A DNA stretch of 64,000 bases from [Actinomadura] parvosata subsp. kistnae (GTDB taxonomy: Bacteria > Actinomycetota > Actinomycetes > Streptosporangiales > Streptosporangiaceae): NCBI RefSeq assembly GCF_900323885.1, contig NZ_OOHJ01000022.1, forward strand, positions 1,364,001-1,428,000. Reading direction: 5' to 3'. The position numbers and the translations under genes were made by a program. The notes under the pieces were generated by a model. The model was not told where the DNA came from. It ran no database searches and was given only the letters and a program-made list of their open reading frames with translations. Numbering within the stretch: the stretch's first letter is position 1; each line of letters begins with the position of its first letter. Below, piece after piece: positions 42,776 through 51,734 of the stretch.

Positions 42776-44254
42776 CTAGAGCCTACCGGTCAGCACCTCG
42801 GCGGCCGCCCGGCCGCAGACCTCGGCCGAGCCGTGCGTGGCGACGTGCACGGCGCCCAGGTCGGAGCGGGCGGGCAGGCCCATCTCCACCACGACGGTGT
42901 CGGGGCGGGCGCTGAGCAGGTGCTCCAGGGCCGCGGTCTGCCAGGCGTAGCGGTGCACGTCCCTGACGACCACGACGAGCGGGCGGCCGGCGGCCAGGCC
43001 GATGAGGCGCTCCAGCTCCGGCCCCGTGGCCTGGCCCGCCTCCAGGCGGGTGACGTCGGTGCCGGGCAGCAGGCGGGCGAGCGGCGCGCCGACGCCCCAC
43101 GGGGTGTTCCTGTCGATGGCCAGGTTCATGAGGGGCGCCAGCTCCACCACGTACGGCGCGCCGGTGAGCGGCAGGACGGGCGCGGTGGAGCGGCGGGTGA
43201 CGCGGATGGCCCGGCGGGCCGCCTCCAGGCCGGCGCGGCCGTCGGCGGGTGCCGGGCTGCCCGAGGAGGCGGCCCACGCGGCCAGCTCGCGGACCCTTCG
43301 AGCGGCGTCGGCCAGGCGCTCCTCGGGCAGCAGTCCTTCGGTCACCGCCGCCGCGATCGCGTCGCGGATCCCGGCGGCGGTGGCCTCGTCGGCGTGCTCG
43401 CCGCCGACGCAGATGGCGTCGGCGCCGGCGGCGATGGCGCGGGCGGAGGCACCCCCGATCCCGTACGCCCCCGACACCGCGGCCATCTCGATGCCGTCCG
43501 TGATGATCAGCCCGTCGAACCCCAGCTCCTCCCGCAGCAGCCCGGTCAGCACCTTGGGGCTGAGCGTGGCGGGCCGCTCGGCGTCGTACGACGGCACGAG
43601 GAGGTGCCCGGTCATGACGACCTTGACCCCCTCGTCGATCGCCTCGCGGAAGGGGTGCAGCGCGTCGTCGATGCCGCTCTCGGCGACGACGGGCACGCCG
43701 TGGTGGGAGTCCACGGCGGTGTCGCCGTGCCCGGGGAAGTGCTTGGCGCCGGCGGCCACCCCGGCCGACTGGAGGCCGCGGACGAACGCCCGTACGTGCC
43801 GGGCGACGAGCGCCGGGTCGGCGCCGAACGCGCGCAGGCCGATGACGGGGTTGTCCGGGTTGGAGTTGACGTCGGCGGAGGGGGCGAAGTCGATCGAGAT
43901 GCCGGCCCTGGCCAGGTCGCTGCCGAGGCCCCTGGCCAGCGACTCGGTGAGTGCCACGTCGTCCACGACGCCCAGCGCGTACGCGCCGGGCCGGCTGCTG
44001 CCGGTCGCCACCTCCAGCCGGGTCACCTCGCCGGACTCCTCGTCGATCCCGACCAGCACCGACGGGTTCTCGGCGCGCAGCGCGGCGGTGAGCTCGGCCA
44101 CCTGGCCGGGGCCGGCGATGTTGCGCGTGAACAGCACGACGCCGGCCAGCCCGTCGCCGAGCCGGCGGCGCAGCCAGTCGGGCGGGGTGTGGCCGGTGAA
44201 GCCGGGAAAGATCACGGCGTCGGCGAGGCGAAGCAGGTCACCGCTCAGGGGCAT
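42776..44254 (-). CDS. Glycoside hydrolase family 3 N-acetyl-hexosaminidase (NagZ-like)
   Basis: A 492-residue GH3 enzyme. Features are IDEESGEVTRL, the KHFPGHGDTAVDSHHGVP loop with the catalytic His/Asp pair of NagZ, MTGHLLVP and DGLIITDGIEMAAVSG with the nucleophile Asp. A C-terminal domain (about 340-492) has a second fold, so it is longer than E. coli NagZ. There is no signal peptide, so it probably acts on GlcNAc-containing wall fragments in the cytosol. A perfect ROK-like operator lies 13 bases before the start. It is convergent in tone with the amino-sugar locus at 56 kb. Confidence 0.87.
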   Translation of the reverse strand: MPLSGDLLRLADAVIFPGFTGHTPPDWLRRRLGDGLAGVVLFTRNIAGPGQVAELTAALRAENPSVLVGIDEESGEVTRLEVATGSSRPGAYALGVVDDVALTESLARGLGSDLARAGISIDFAPSADVNSNPDNPVIGLRAFGADPALVARHVRAFVRGLQSAGVAAGAKHFPGHGDTAVDSHHGVPVVAESGIDDALHPFREAIDEGVKVVMTGHLLVPSYDAERPATLSPKVLTGLLREELGFDGLIITDGIEMAAVSGAYGIGGASARAIAAGADAICVGGEHADEATAAGIRDAIAAAVTEGLLPEERLADAARRVRELAAWAASSGSPAPADGRAGLEAARRAIRVTRRSTAPVLPLTGAPYVVELAPLMNLAIDRNTPWGVGAPLARLLPGTDVTRLEAGQATGPELERLIGLAAGRPLVVVVRDVHRYAWQTAALEHLLSARPDTVVVEMGLPARSDLGAVHVATHGSAEVCGRAAAEVLTGRL

Positions 44255-44266
44255 GACCCGAAATCT

Positions 44267-44285
44267 AATAGGAAAGTTTCCTATT
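44267..44285. promoter_or_regulatory. ROK-type operator upstream of the hexosaminidase gene
   Basis: AATAGGAAA (44267-44275) and TTTCCTATT (44277-44285) form perfect 9-base arms around one base. It overlaps the stop of the phoD-like gene and lies just before the hexosaminidase ATG. Such sites are read by ROK repressors of amino sugar genes in actinobacteria (inference). Confidence 0.62.
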
Positions 44286-45645
44286 TGCTAGAGGCATTTT
44301 CTGATGTCAGCCCGCTCCCTTTGGTCACGAACTCTCCCACCGTACGCACCGGAGCCCCTGCGCGGTCCACGAAGTCCACCCCTCGGAACGCCACCCGCAA
44401 CTCCTCCAGGCTCGCCGTGCACGACAGGTAACCGCGCCGGTCGTCGAAGAAGCGCAGGTGCGGATTGGCCGCCAGCACGGCGGGCCCGTCCGTCTCCGGA
44501 GGCCGGCTGGTGATCGCGCTGCCCACGAACTCGACGCCCACCGTGGCCGAGCCGGGATCCAGGAAGTCCGCCTTCAGCTCCCCCGCCCAGGCGTTGTGCA
44601 CGTCCCCGCTGAAGACGACCAGCCCCGGCGCGTGCACCCCCAGGATGCGCGCCCGCTGCGCCGGATGGCCGTCCCAGGAGTCGGCGCGCAGGTTCGGGGC
44701 GGGCCCCGGCACGAAACGGCGGGCGAAGAACAGCGGCTGCACCAGCACCCGCCACCGCACGGGGCTGGTGACCAGGCGCGACAGCAGCCACTGCTCCTGC
44801 GCGGCCCCGAGCATGGTAACGGCGTCGCGGTGCTGGCGCGCGTCCAGCACCAGGAAGTCCGCGACCGTCCCGTACGTACGCCTGCGATACATCTGCAGGT
44901 TCCCGTCCTCGGGCCGCACCCTGATCGGCTGGTTCTCGTAGTACGCCTGGTACGCCGCGCCCCTGCGGCGCAGGAACGCCGCCGACCCGTCCCCCCGGCC
45001 CCGGTAGTTGTCGAGCACCTCGTGGTCGTCCCACGTCGGCACCCACGGCGCGGCGGCGTGCGCGGCCTGGAGGTCCGGGTCGGTCTTGTAGCGGGCGTAG
45101 CGCTGGCGGTACTCGTGCAGCCGGCTCGCCTCACCCGGCAGCGGCCCGAGCGCGCGCACCACCGTGGCCGACTGGCGCGACTCGTAGATGTAGTCCCCCA
45201 CGTGCAGGACGACGTCGGGCCGCTCGTCCGCCAGATGCCGGTAGGCGGTGTAGAAGCCGTGCTCGTAACGCTGGCAGTTGGCCACCGCGAACCGCACGGG
45301 CCGCGTCGAGGCCGGGTCGTCAGCCGTCCTGGTGCGCCCCACCGCGCTCTGCCGGCCGCCGGCCTTGAACCGGTAGAAGTAGTCGGTGCCCGCCTTCAGC
45401 CCGGCGACCCTGACGTGCACGCTGTGCGCCCAGACCGGCAGCGCCTGGGCGGTGCCGTGACGCAGGCCCTGCGTGAACCGCTCGTCCTCGGCGAGCTGCC
45501 AGCTCACCTCCACGGACCTGGGGGCCATGCCGCCCGGCCGCCGGGGGTCGGCGCCGAGCGGGTCGACTGCTAATCGCGTCCAGAGCACCACGCCGTCGGG
45601 CAGGGGCTCGCCGGAGGCGACGCCGAGGGTGAACGGGTTCGCCAT
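44281..45645 (-). CDS. PhoD-like alkaline phosphatase/phosphodiesterase without export signal
   Basis: A 454-residue metallophosphatase of the PhoD family. Motifs: GVASGEPLPDGVVLWTRL (the fibronectin-like start), VANCQRYEHG, LHVGDYIYESR, TWDDHEVLDNYRG, LVLDARQHRD and VFSGDVHNAWAGEL. PhoD proteins are normally Tat-exported; this one begins at the mature domain, directly behind fadA6 (four bases after its stop), with no room for a signal. It may be cytosolic, or the signal region was lost. It shares the fadA6 transcript and so might respond to KstR2. Confidence 0.88.
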   Translation of the reverse strand: MANPFTLGVASGEPLPDGVVLWTRLAVDPLGADPRRPGGMAPRSVEVSWQLAEDERFTQGLRHGTAQALPVWAHSVHVRVAGLKAGTDYFYRFKAGGRQSAVGRTRTADDPASTRPVRFAVANCQRYEHGFYTAYRHLADERPDVVLHVGDYIYESRQSATVVRALGPLPGEASRLHEYRQRYARYKTDPDLQAAHAAAPWVPTWDDHEVLDNYRGRGDGSAAFLRRRGAAYQAYYENQPIRVRPEDGNLQMYRRRTYGTVADFLVLDARQHRDAVTMLGAAQEQWLLSRLVTSPVRWRVLVQPLFFARRFVPGPAPNLRADSWDGHPAQRARILGVHAPGLVVFSGDVHNAWAGELKADFLDPGSATVGVEFVGSAITSRPPETDGPAVLAANPHLRFFDDRRGYLSCTASLEELRVAFRGVDFVDRAGAPVRTVGEFVTKGSGLTSENASSK

Positions 45646-45649
45646 ACCT

Positions 45650-46813
45650 TCATGGTGCGGGAGCCAGGCGCTCGATGATGGTGACGTTCGCCTGTCCTCC
45701 GCCCTCGCACATGGTCTGCAGGCCGTACCTGCCGCCGGTGCGCTCCAGCTCGTGCAGCAGCTTGACGGCCAGCACGGCGCCGGTCGCGCCGAGCGGGTGG
45801 CCGAGGGCGATGGCGCCGCCGTTCGGGTTGACCCTGGCCGGGTCCGCGCCCGTCTCCTTGATCCAGGCCAGCACCACCGGGGCGAACGCCTCGTTGATCT
45901 CGATGGCGTCGAAGTCCCCGATGGACAGGCCGGTCATGCCGAGCGCGTGCACGGTCGCGGGGATCGGGGCCGAGAGCATCATGATCGGGTCGTCGCCGCG
46001 TACCGACAGGTGGTGCACGCGGGCGCGCGGAGTCAGGCCGTGCTCGCGGACGGCCCGCGGCGAGGCGATGAGCAGGGCGGCGGCGCCGTCGGAGATCTGG
46101 GAGGCCAGGGCGGCGGTCAGCGTGCCGCCGTCGGTGAGCGGCTTGAGCGCGGCCATCCGGGCGCGCGTGGTGTCCCTGCGCGGGCCCTCGTCGGTGGTGA
46201 CGCCCTCGTACGGGGCGATCTCGCGGCGGAAGTGCCCGGCGTCGATGGCGTGCAGCGCCCTGCGGTGCGACTCGTACGCGTACGCCTCCATCTCCTCGCG
46301 CGAGATGCCCCACCGGGCGGCGATCATCTCGGCGCCGGTGAACTGGGAGACCTCCCGCGTGCCGTACCGCTCGGTCCAGCCCTTGGAGCCCGAGAAGGGG
46401 CTGTCGTGGCCGAGCGGGCGGCCCGCGAGCATCGCCGCGGAGATGGGGATCATGCTCATGTTCTGCACGCCCCCGGCCACGACCAGGTCGTTCGTGCCCG
46501 ACAGCACGGCCTGCGCGGCGAAGTGCAGCGCCTGCTGCGAGGAGCCGCACTGGCGGTCGATGGTCACGCCGGGCACCTCCTCCGGCAGCCCGGCGGCCAG
46601 CCAGCACGTACGGGCGACGTCCCCCGCCTGCGGGCCGATCGTGTCCACGCAGCCGAAGATCACGTCCTCGACGGCGGAGGGGTCGGCGTCGGCCCGGAAC
46701 ATCAGCTCCTTGAGCACGTGCGCGCCGAGGTCGGCGGGGTGGGCTCCGGCCAGGCCGCCGTTCCTGCGCCCGATGGGGGTGCGGACGGCGCCGACGATGT
46801 ACGCCTCGCTCAT
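45650..46813 (-). CDS. fadA6: FadA6: thiolase of the last steroid-ring steps
   Basis: A 387-residue thiolase, the length of Rv3556c. Motifs: active Cys in TIDRQCGSSQQALHFAAQ, GGVQNMSM, INEAFAPV with NEAF, and the C-terminal GGAIALGHPLGATGA and CEGGGQANVTII. It cleaves the final beta-keto CoA of the C/D-ring pathway. ATG 46813 is placed by the MSEAYIVGAVRTPIG start of the family. KstR2 box 6 ends eight bases upstream, so it is under the repressor. The PhoD-like gene follows in the same direction. Confidence 0.93.
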   Translation of the reverse strand: MSEAYIVGAVRTPIGRRNGGLAGAHPADLGAHVLKELMFRADADPSAVEDVIFGCVDTIGPQAGDVARTCWLAAGLPEEVPGVTIDRQCGSSQQALHFAAQAVLSGTNDLVVAGGVQNMSMIPISAAMLAGRPLGHDSPFSGSKGWTERYGTREVSQFTGAEMIAARWGISREEMEAYAYESHRRALHAIDAGHFRREIAPYEGVTTDEGPRRDTTRARMAALKPLTDGGTLTAALASQISDGAAALLIASPRAVREHGLTPRARVHHLSVRGDDPIMMLSAPIPATVHALGMTGLSIGDFDAIEINEAFAPVVLAWIKETGADPARVNPNGGAIALGHPLGATGAVLAVKLLHELERTGGRYGLQTMCEGGGQANVTIIERLAPAP

Positions 46814-46820
46814 CCTCGCA

Positions 46821-46838
46821 TCGTAGCAAGCGCTTGGT
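46821..46838 (+). promoter_or_regulatory. KstR2-type operator (box 6)
   Basis: TCGTAGCAAGCGCTTGGT contains AGCAAGCGCTTGGT, an exact AnCAAGnnCTTGnT. It lies between fadA6 and kstR2, nearer fadA6. Confidence 0.85.
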
Positions 46839-46876
46839 CTACGCAGGAACGCCGCATGAGCTGGGCCGGTTAGGCG

Positions 46877-46904
46877 AACAAGCGATTGTCTCAGGGCCCA
46901 TAAT
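46877..46904 (+). promoter_or_regulatory. kstR2 promoter with a weak KstR2 operator
   Basis: AACAAGCGATTGTC (46877-46890) is a poor match to the operator, with pairs ACAA/TTGT. CATAAT (46899-46904) follows and GTG 46911 lies six bases on, so the gene is probably leaderless and mildly autorepressed. Confidence 0.55.
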
Positions 46905-46910
46905 GGGAAC

Positions 46911-47579
46911 GTGACCACGCGAAAGAACTCCGGCACGACCACCACCCCGGCGAAGCGCCAGCGTACGACCTCGTCGGGGTCGGCGTCCGAGCGCCGTGAC
47001 CACCTCGTCAAGCTCGCCGCGGAGCTCTTCGCGCGCAAGGGCTTCCAAGCCACGACAGTACGCGAGATCGCCGACGAGGCAGGAATCCTCTCCGGAAGTC
47101 TCTACCACCACTTCGACTCCAAGGAGACGATCGTCGACGAGGTGCTGTCCACCTTCCTCGACGACCTCATCGCGCGCTACCGCGCCGCCCTCGACTCGGG
47201 TTCCAACGCCCGCGAGGTGCTGTCGGAGATGGTCCGCATCGGCTTCGGCACGCTCGAGCCGCACCGCGCCGCGATCACCGTCATGCAGAACGACTGGAAC
47301 TACCTGCGCCAGTTCGAGCGCTTCAACTACCTCGTCAAGGCCGAAGACGAGGTCGAGCAGATCTGGGTGTCGCAGATCAAGGCCGGCCAGGCCGCCGGGC
47401 TGTTCAGGTCCGACGTCGACCCCAAGCTCACCTACCGGATGATCCGCGACACCATCTGGGTGGCCGTGCGCTGGTTCCGCCCCGGCGGCCGGCTCAACAC
47501 CACGGCGCTGGCCGAGCACTACATCACGGTGCTCTTCGACGGCCTCGCGACAGGCGAGCGCACCACCCAAAAGGGATGA
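46911..47579 (+). CDS. kstR2: KstR2: TetR-family repressor of steroid C/D-ring genes
   Basis: A 222-residue TetR regulator very like KstR2 (Rv3557c). The helix-turn-helix is ATTVREIADEAGILSGSLYHHFDSKETIVDEVL and the core has YRMIRDTIWVAVRWFRPGG. KstR2 binds HIP-CoA and then leaves its operators, which allows HIP breakdown. Its N-terminus is 25 residues longer than usual and Thr/Ser-rich. Six matching operators in this window agree with its identity. The AlkD-like gene overlaps its stop. Confidence 0.93.
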   Translation: MTTRKNSGTTTTPAKRQRTTSSGSASERRDHLVKLAAELFARKGFQATTVREIADEAGILSGSLYHHFDSKETIVDEVLSTFLDDLIARYRAALDSGSNAREVLSEMVRIGFGTLEPHRAAITVMQNDWNYLRQFERFNYLVKAEDEVEQIWVSQIKAGQAAGLFRSDVDPKLTYRMIRDTIWVAVRWFRPGGRLNTTALAEHYITVLFDGLATGERTTQKG

Positions 47580-48256
47580 GCCTCGGCAAGGCGGTGCGCC
47601 TGGCACTGCAGGACGCGGCCGAGCCCGGCAAGGCCGAGGCGATGCGGGCCTACATGAAGTCGTCGATGCCGTTCCTGGGCGTGCAGGCCGTGCCCAGGCG
47701 GGCGGCGCTGCGGCGGGTCTTCGCCGAGCACCGGCTCGACAGCGCCCCCGAGTGGCGGCGCGCCGTCCTGACGCTCTGGCGGGAGGCCGAATACCGCGAG
47801 GAGCGCTACGCCGCCATCGAGCTGTCCGGCTACCACCTCTACCGCGAGTACCAGACCCTCTACACGGTCCCCATGTACGAGGAGATGATCGTCTCCGGCG
47901 CCTGGTGGGACCTCGTCGACGAGCTGGCCACCCACCGCGTCGGCGGGCTGCTGGCCGCCTACCCCGACTCGATGCGCCCGCTCATGCTGGAGTGGGCGCA
48001 CGACGCCGACCTGTGGAAGCGGCGCACCGCCATCCTGTGCCAGAACCGGTTCAAGTCCCGCACCGACACGGCGCTGCTGTACGCGTGCATCGAGCCGAGC
48101 CTGTCCGACAACGACTTCTTCGCCCGCAAGGCCATCGGGTGGGCCTTACGCGAATACGCCAAGGTCAACCCGGGCGAGGTGATCCGCTACGTCAAGGCGA
48201 AGGGCATCTCGGGGCTCAGCCGGCGCGAGGCTCTGAAGAACCTGCCGGTCACCTGA
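47576..48256 (+). CDS. DNA alkylation repair protein (AlkD-like HEAT repeats)
   Basis: A 226-residue all-helical protein with HEAT-like repeats: FLGVQAVPRRAALRRVF, ELSGYHLYREYQTLYTVPMYEEMIVSGAWWDLVDELA, RRTAILCQNRFKS and AIGWALREYAKVNP. These are typical of AlkD-type glycosylases that remove positively charged alkylated bases. The ATG overlaps kstR2 (ATGA), so the pair is co-transcribed, but the family has no known link to sterols. Basic residues are frequent, as a DNA binder would need. Confidence 0.88.
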   Translation: MSLGKAVRLALQDAAEPGKAEAMRAYMKSSMPFLGVQAVPRRAALRRVFAEHRLDSAPEWRRAVLTLWREAEYREERYAAIELSGYHLYREYQTLYTVPMYEEMIVSGAWWDLVDELATHRVGGLLAAYPDSMRPLMLEWAHDADLWKRRTAILCQNRFKSRTDTALLYACIEPSLSDNDFFARKAIGWALREYAKVNPGEVIRYVKAKGISGLSRREALKNLPVT

Positions 48257-48317
48257 GCCGTCGCCCGGCCGCTACCTGAGCCGTCGCCCGGCCGCTACCT
48301 GAGCCATCGCCTGGGCT
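48251..48317 (+). repeat. 23-bp tandem repeat at a stop codon
   Basis: ACCTGAGCCGTCGCCCGGCC(GCT) is present at 48251-48273 and 48274-48296, with a diverged third copy to 48317. The first copy contains the stop codon of the AlkD-like gene. Confidence 0.88.
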
Positions 48318-48330
48318 GCCGTGCAGGCCG

Positions 48331-49170
48331 TCACCTGGTCCACAGGGCGTCCTGGACGGCCTGCACCAGGGCCATCAGCTCCGGGGTGACCCGCTCCCTC
48401 GACCACGCCAGCGCGTACGTGATCCGCAGGTCCCCCGCCTCCAGCGGCACGAACCGCACGTCGTCCCGGCGCACGGTCCTGACCAGGAGCTGCGGGATGG
48501 GCAGCAGGCCCGCGCCCGCCGCCACCAGGTCGAGCGCGGCGGCGAAGTCGTCGTCGGCCACCAGCCGGGAGCGGCCCGGCAGCCCCGGCCACGGCCGGGT
48601 GCCCGGCGTGAGCAGCACGTGGCCGCCCAGCTCGTCCGCCGTCACCTTGGGCCGCGACTCCAGCCGGTGCCCGGCGGGCACCGCCAGATGGTCGACCGTG
48701 ACGTGGAACCTGGCCGCCGTGACGAACGGCGCCGGCGCCGGCGTGGCCAGGATCGCCGCCGACACCTCGCCGTCCGCGAGCGCCCGCGCCGCCGCGCTCC
48801 GCCCGGCCGCGCGCAGCTCCACCCCGATCGCCGGCGAGCGCCCCGCCAGCCGCCGCACGATCCGCGCCGCCAGCGTCCCCACGAGCGGTGGATAAGCCAG
48901 GTGAATGGTCGGCCGGGCCAGCCGCGCCGCCTCCACCTCGAACGCCCGCACCGACTCGATCACCTGCTCCGCGTACGCGAGCAGCGCCTTGCCCTCCGCC
49001 GTGAGCCGCACCTCGCGGGCCGAACGCTCGAACATCCTGGACCCCGTGGCGCGTTCGAGACGGGTGATGGCCTGGCTCATCGCGGGCTGGGACATCCCCA
49101 GGTCGGCGGCGGCGGCCGAGAAGCTGAGCCGTTCCGCGACCTTCGTGAAGCAGTGGATCTCCCTGAGCAT
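48331..49170 (-). CDS. LysR-family transcription regulator
   Basis: A 279-residue LysR regulator. The N-terminal helix-turn-helix is LREIHCFTKVAERLSFSAAAADLGMSQPAMSQAITRLE; the effector domain follows (VSAAILATP...LLTPGTRPW). I chose ATG 49170 as the fold begins there. It is divergent from metE, as MetR is in other bacteria, so control of metE is likely, though the effector is unknown. No obvious RBS is present. Confidence 0.87.
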   Translation of the reverse strand: MLREIHCFTKVAERLSFSAAAADLGMSQPAMSQAITRLERATGSRMFERSAREVRLTAEGKALLAYAEQVIESVRAFEVEAARLARPTIHLAYPPLVGTLAARIVRRLAGRSPAIGVELRAAGRSAAARALADGEVSAAILATPAPAPFVTAARFHVTVDHLAVPAGHRLESRPKVTADELGGHVLLTPGTRPWPGLPGRSRLVADDDFAAALDLVAAGAGLLPIPQLLVRTVRRDDVRFVPLEAGDLRITYALAWSRERVTPELMALVQAVQDALWTR

Positions 49171-49253
49171 AAGCAGCACCAATCCATGGTGCACGACCCG
49201 GCGGGCAGTCGGCACGATCGAGCGACCTGATCCAGATCGAGGGAGCTGAAGAG

Positions 49254-51516
49254 ATGTCCACCTTTCCCCCGTCCACCGTGCTGGGCTACCCGCGCATCGG
49301 GCCCCGGCGGGAGCTGAAGCGGGCGCTGGAGTCGTACTGGAGCGGGCGCTCCACCCGCGCCGACCTCGACCGGGCCGGCGCCGAGCTGCGGGAGCGGACC
49401 TGGCGCCGGCTGGCCGAGCTCGGGCTGCACGGGCTGCCGTCGAACACGTTCTCCCTGTACGACCAGGTGCTCGACACGGCCGTGCTGCTCGGCGCCGTGC
49501 CCGAACGCTACCGGGACGCCGCCGACCCCTACTTCGCGATGGCCAGGGGCACCGAAGGGCTCGCGCCGCTGCGGATGACGAAGTGGTTCGACACGAACTA
49601 CCACTACATCGTGCCCGAGATCGAGCCCGGCACCGTGTTCAAGCTCGACGCGAGCAAGGTGCTGGGCGAGGTGCGGGAGGCGCGGGCGCTGGGCTTCGAG
49701 ACGCGGCCGGTGATCGTGGGGCCGGTGACGTTCCTGCTGCTCGGGTCGGCGCTGGAGCGCCTTGAGGACGTGCTCGGCTGCTACGAGGAGCTGCTCGTCG
49801 CGCTGGCCGCCGAGGGGGTCGCCTGGGTGCAGCTCGACGAGCCCGCCCTCGTCGGCGACCGGGCCCCGGAGGAGCTGGCCGCGGTCCGCACCGCCTACGA
49901 GCGGCTGGGGCCGTCCCGTCGCGGCCCGGCCTGTTCGTGGCCTCCTACTTCGGCGAGCTCGGGGAGTCGCTGCCCGTCCTGGCCGGCACGCCGGTCGAGG
50001 CCATCGGCCTCGACCTCGTACGCGGCGGCCTGCCCGCCGCCGACCTCACCGGGAAGATCGTGGTCGCGGGCGTCGTGTCGGGACGCGACGTGTGGCGGAC
50101 CTCCCCCGGGCGGGCTTTGAGCCTGCTGGGTGCACTTCAAGCTGCGCAGGTCGTGGTCAGTACGTCGTGCTCGCTGCTGCACGTGCCCTACACCCTGGCC
50201 GACGAGCCGGAGCTGGAGGCGGGGCTGCGGGGGCGGCTGGCGTTCGCGGAGGAGAAGGTGGCCGAGGTCGTCGCCCTGGCCGAGGCTCATGCCCGCGGCG
50301 CGGCCCCCGGCACGCCGGCCGGGACGTCCGCAGATGGCCCCGTGTCCGGCGCGCTGCTCTGGGACGACGACGAACCGTCCGTGGAGCTGTCCTGGGACGA
50401 CGAGCCGTCCGTGGCCCTACTACCGGAGCCGGGGCCGGCGTCGGCCGAGGCCGTGAAGCCCGCTGGGGAGCGTTCCCCGTACCCCGTGCGGGCCGCCGCT
50501 CAGGCCGAGCACCTGCGGTTGCCCCCGCTGCCGACCACCACGATCGGCTCGTTCCCGCAGACCGGCGAGCTGCGCGCGGCCCGCGCCGCGGTGGCCGCAG
50601 GCACGCTGTCGCAGGCGGACTACGAGCGGCGGGTCGAGACCGAGATCGAGCGGGTGATCCGGCTCCAGGAACGGCTCGGGCTCGACGTGCTCGTCCACGG
50701 GGAGCCCGAGCGCAACGACATGGTGCAGTACTTCGCCGAGCACCTCGACGGGTTCGCCGTCACCAGGAACGGCTGGGTGCAGTCGTACGGATCGCGCTGC
50801 ACCCGGCCGCCGATCCTGCACGGCGACGTGAGCCGTCCCGAGCCGATCACCGTCCGGTGGGCCCGCTACGCCCAGTCGCTCACGTCCCAGCCGGTCAAGG
50901 GCATGCTCACCGGGCCCGTCACCATCGTCGCCTGGTCGTTCGTCCGCGACGACCTGCCGCTGCGGGACGTCGTGTTCCAGGTCGCCGACGCCATCAGGCA
51001 GGAGGTGCGGGACCTGGAGGCGGCCGGGGTGTCGATCATCCAGGTGGACGAGCCCGCCCTGCGCGAGCTGCTCCCCCTGCGCCGCGCCGACCAGGCCGCC
51101 TACCTGGAGTGGGCGGTGGCCGCGTACCGGCGGGCCACGTCCGGAGCCGGCGACCGGACGCAGATCCACACGCACCTGTGCTACTCGGACGCCGACCAGA
51201 TCCTCGCCGCCATCGACGGCCTCGACGCCGACGTCACCACCATCGAATCCGCCCGCTCGGGGCCCGCATCCTGGGCGCGGTGTCGACGTTCGGACGCGGC
51301 CTCGGGCCCGGCGTCTACGACATCCACTCGCCCCGGGTGCCGTCCGCCGAGGAAGTGGAGTCGCTGCTGCGCCGGACCCTTGCGGCGTTGCCGGTGGAGC
51401 GGGTGTGGGTGAACCCGGACTGCGGGCTGAAGACGCGCACGTACGAGGAGGTCGAGGCGTCACTGGCGAACGTGGTCACCGCCACCCGCCACCTCCGCAC
51501 CACACTCGGCGCCTGA
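49254..51516 (+). pseudogene. metE: metE (cobalamin-independent methionine synthase) with two -1 frameshifts
   Basis: 5-Methyltetrahydropteroyltriglutamate-homocysteine methyltransferase. The 2263-base span needs two extra bases to make 754 residues, the family's length. The first third reads in one frame up to a G4 run at 49907-49910; the rest resumes as GLFVASYFGELGESL in another. The second loss is at a G4 run at 51259-51262, after which it reads ARILGAVSTFG. Each place is restored by one extra G. Zinc and active-site residues are intact: HTHLCYSD, EPERNDMVQYF, NPDCGLKTR. An extra linker of about 45 residues lies near the middle. As both losses fall in GGGGCC, sequence error is more likely than true decay. 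Confidence 0.9.
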
Positions 51517-51529
51517 CCACCTCTCCCTC

Positions 51530-51557
51530 CGGGTGCCCGCCACACACCGGGCACCCG
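51530..51557 (+). terminator. Hairpin after metE
   Basis: CGGGTGCCCG pairs perfectly with CGGGCACCCG around 8 bases, 14 bases past the metE stop. No U tract. Confidence 0.55.
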
Positions 51558-51561
51558 GCCC

Positions 51562-51675
51562 GCCTCCCACCATCGCCCGAGAGCCGGAGCCACGCCCCCG
51601 CCTCCCACCATCGCCCGGGAGTCGGAGCCACGACCCCGCCTCCCACCTTCGCCCGTGGGCCCCGGGTCGCGGCCG
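51562..51675 (+). repeat. 38-bp tandem repeat (about 3 copies)
   Basis: GCCTCCCACCATCGCCCG... begins at 51562, 51600 and 51638. The first two copies differ at a few bases; the third is diverged after its first half. It lies in the gap between metE and marR, and no gene is seen in it. Confidence 0.85.
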
Positions 51676-51734
51676 CGCCTCCACCCACGAGCGGCACCGC
51701 CACCCCACCTTCATCCGCGCAGGGGAAGGAAGGC

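Noticed and set aside
46877..46890. A seventh full KstR2 operator at kstR2
   Set aside because: AACAAGCGATTGTC keeps only part of the motif. I list it as a weak site and not as a firm operator.
49937..51412. A separate gene inside the methionine synthase region
   Set aside because: It is the middle of metE in a shifted frame, continuous in homology with the parts on both sides.
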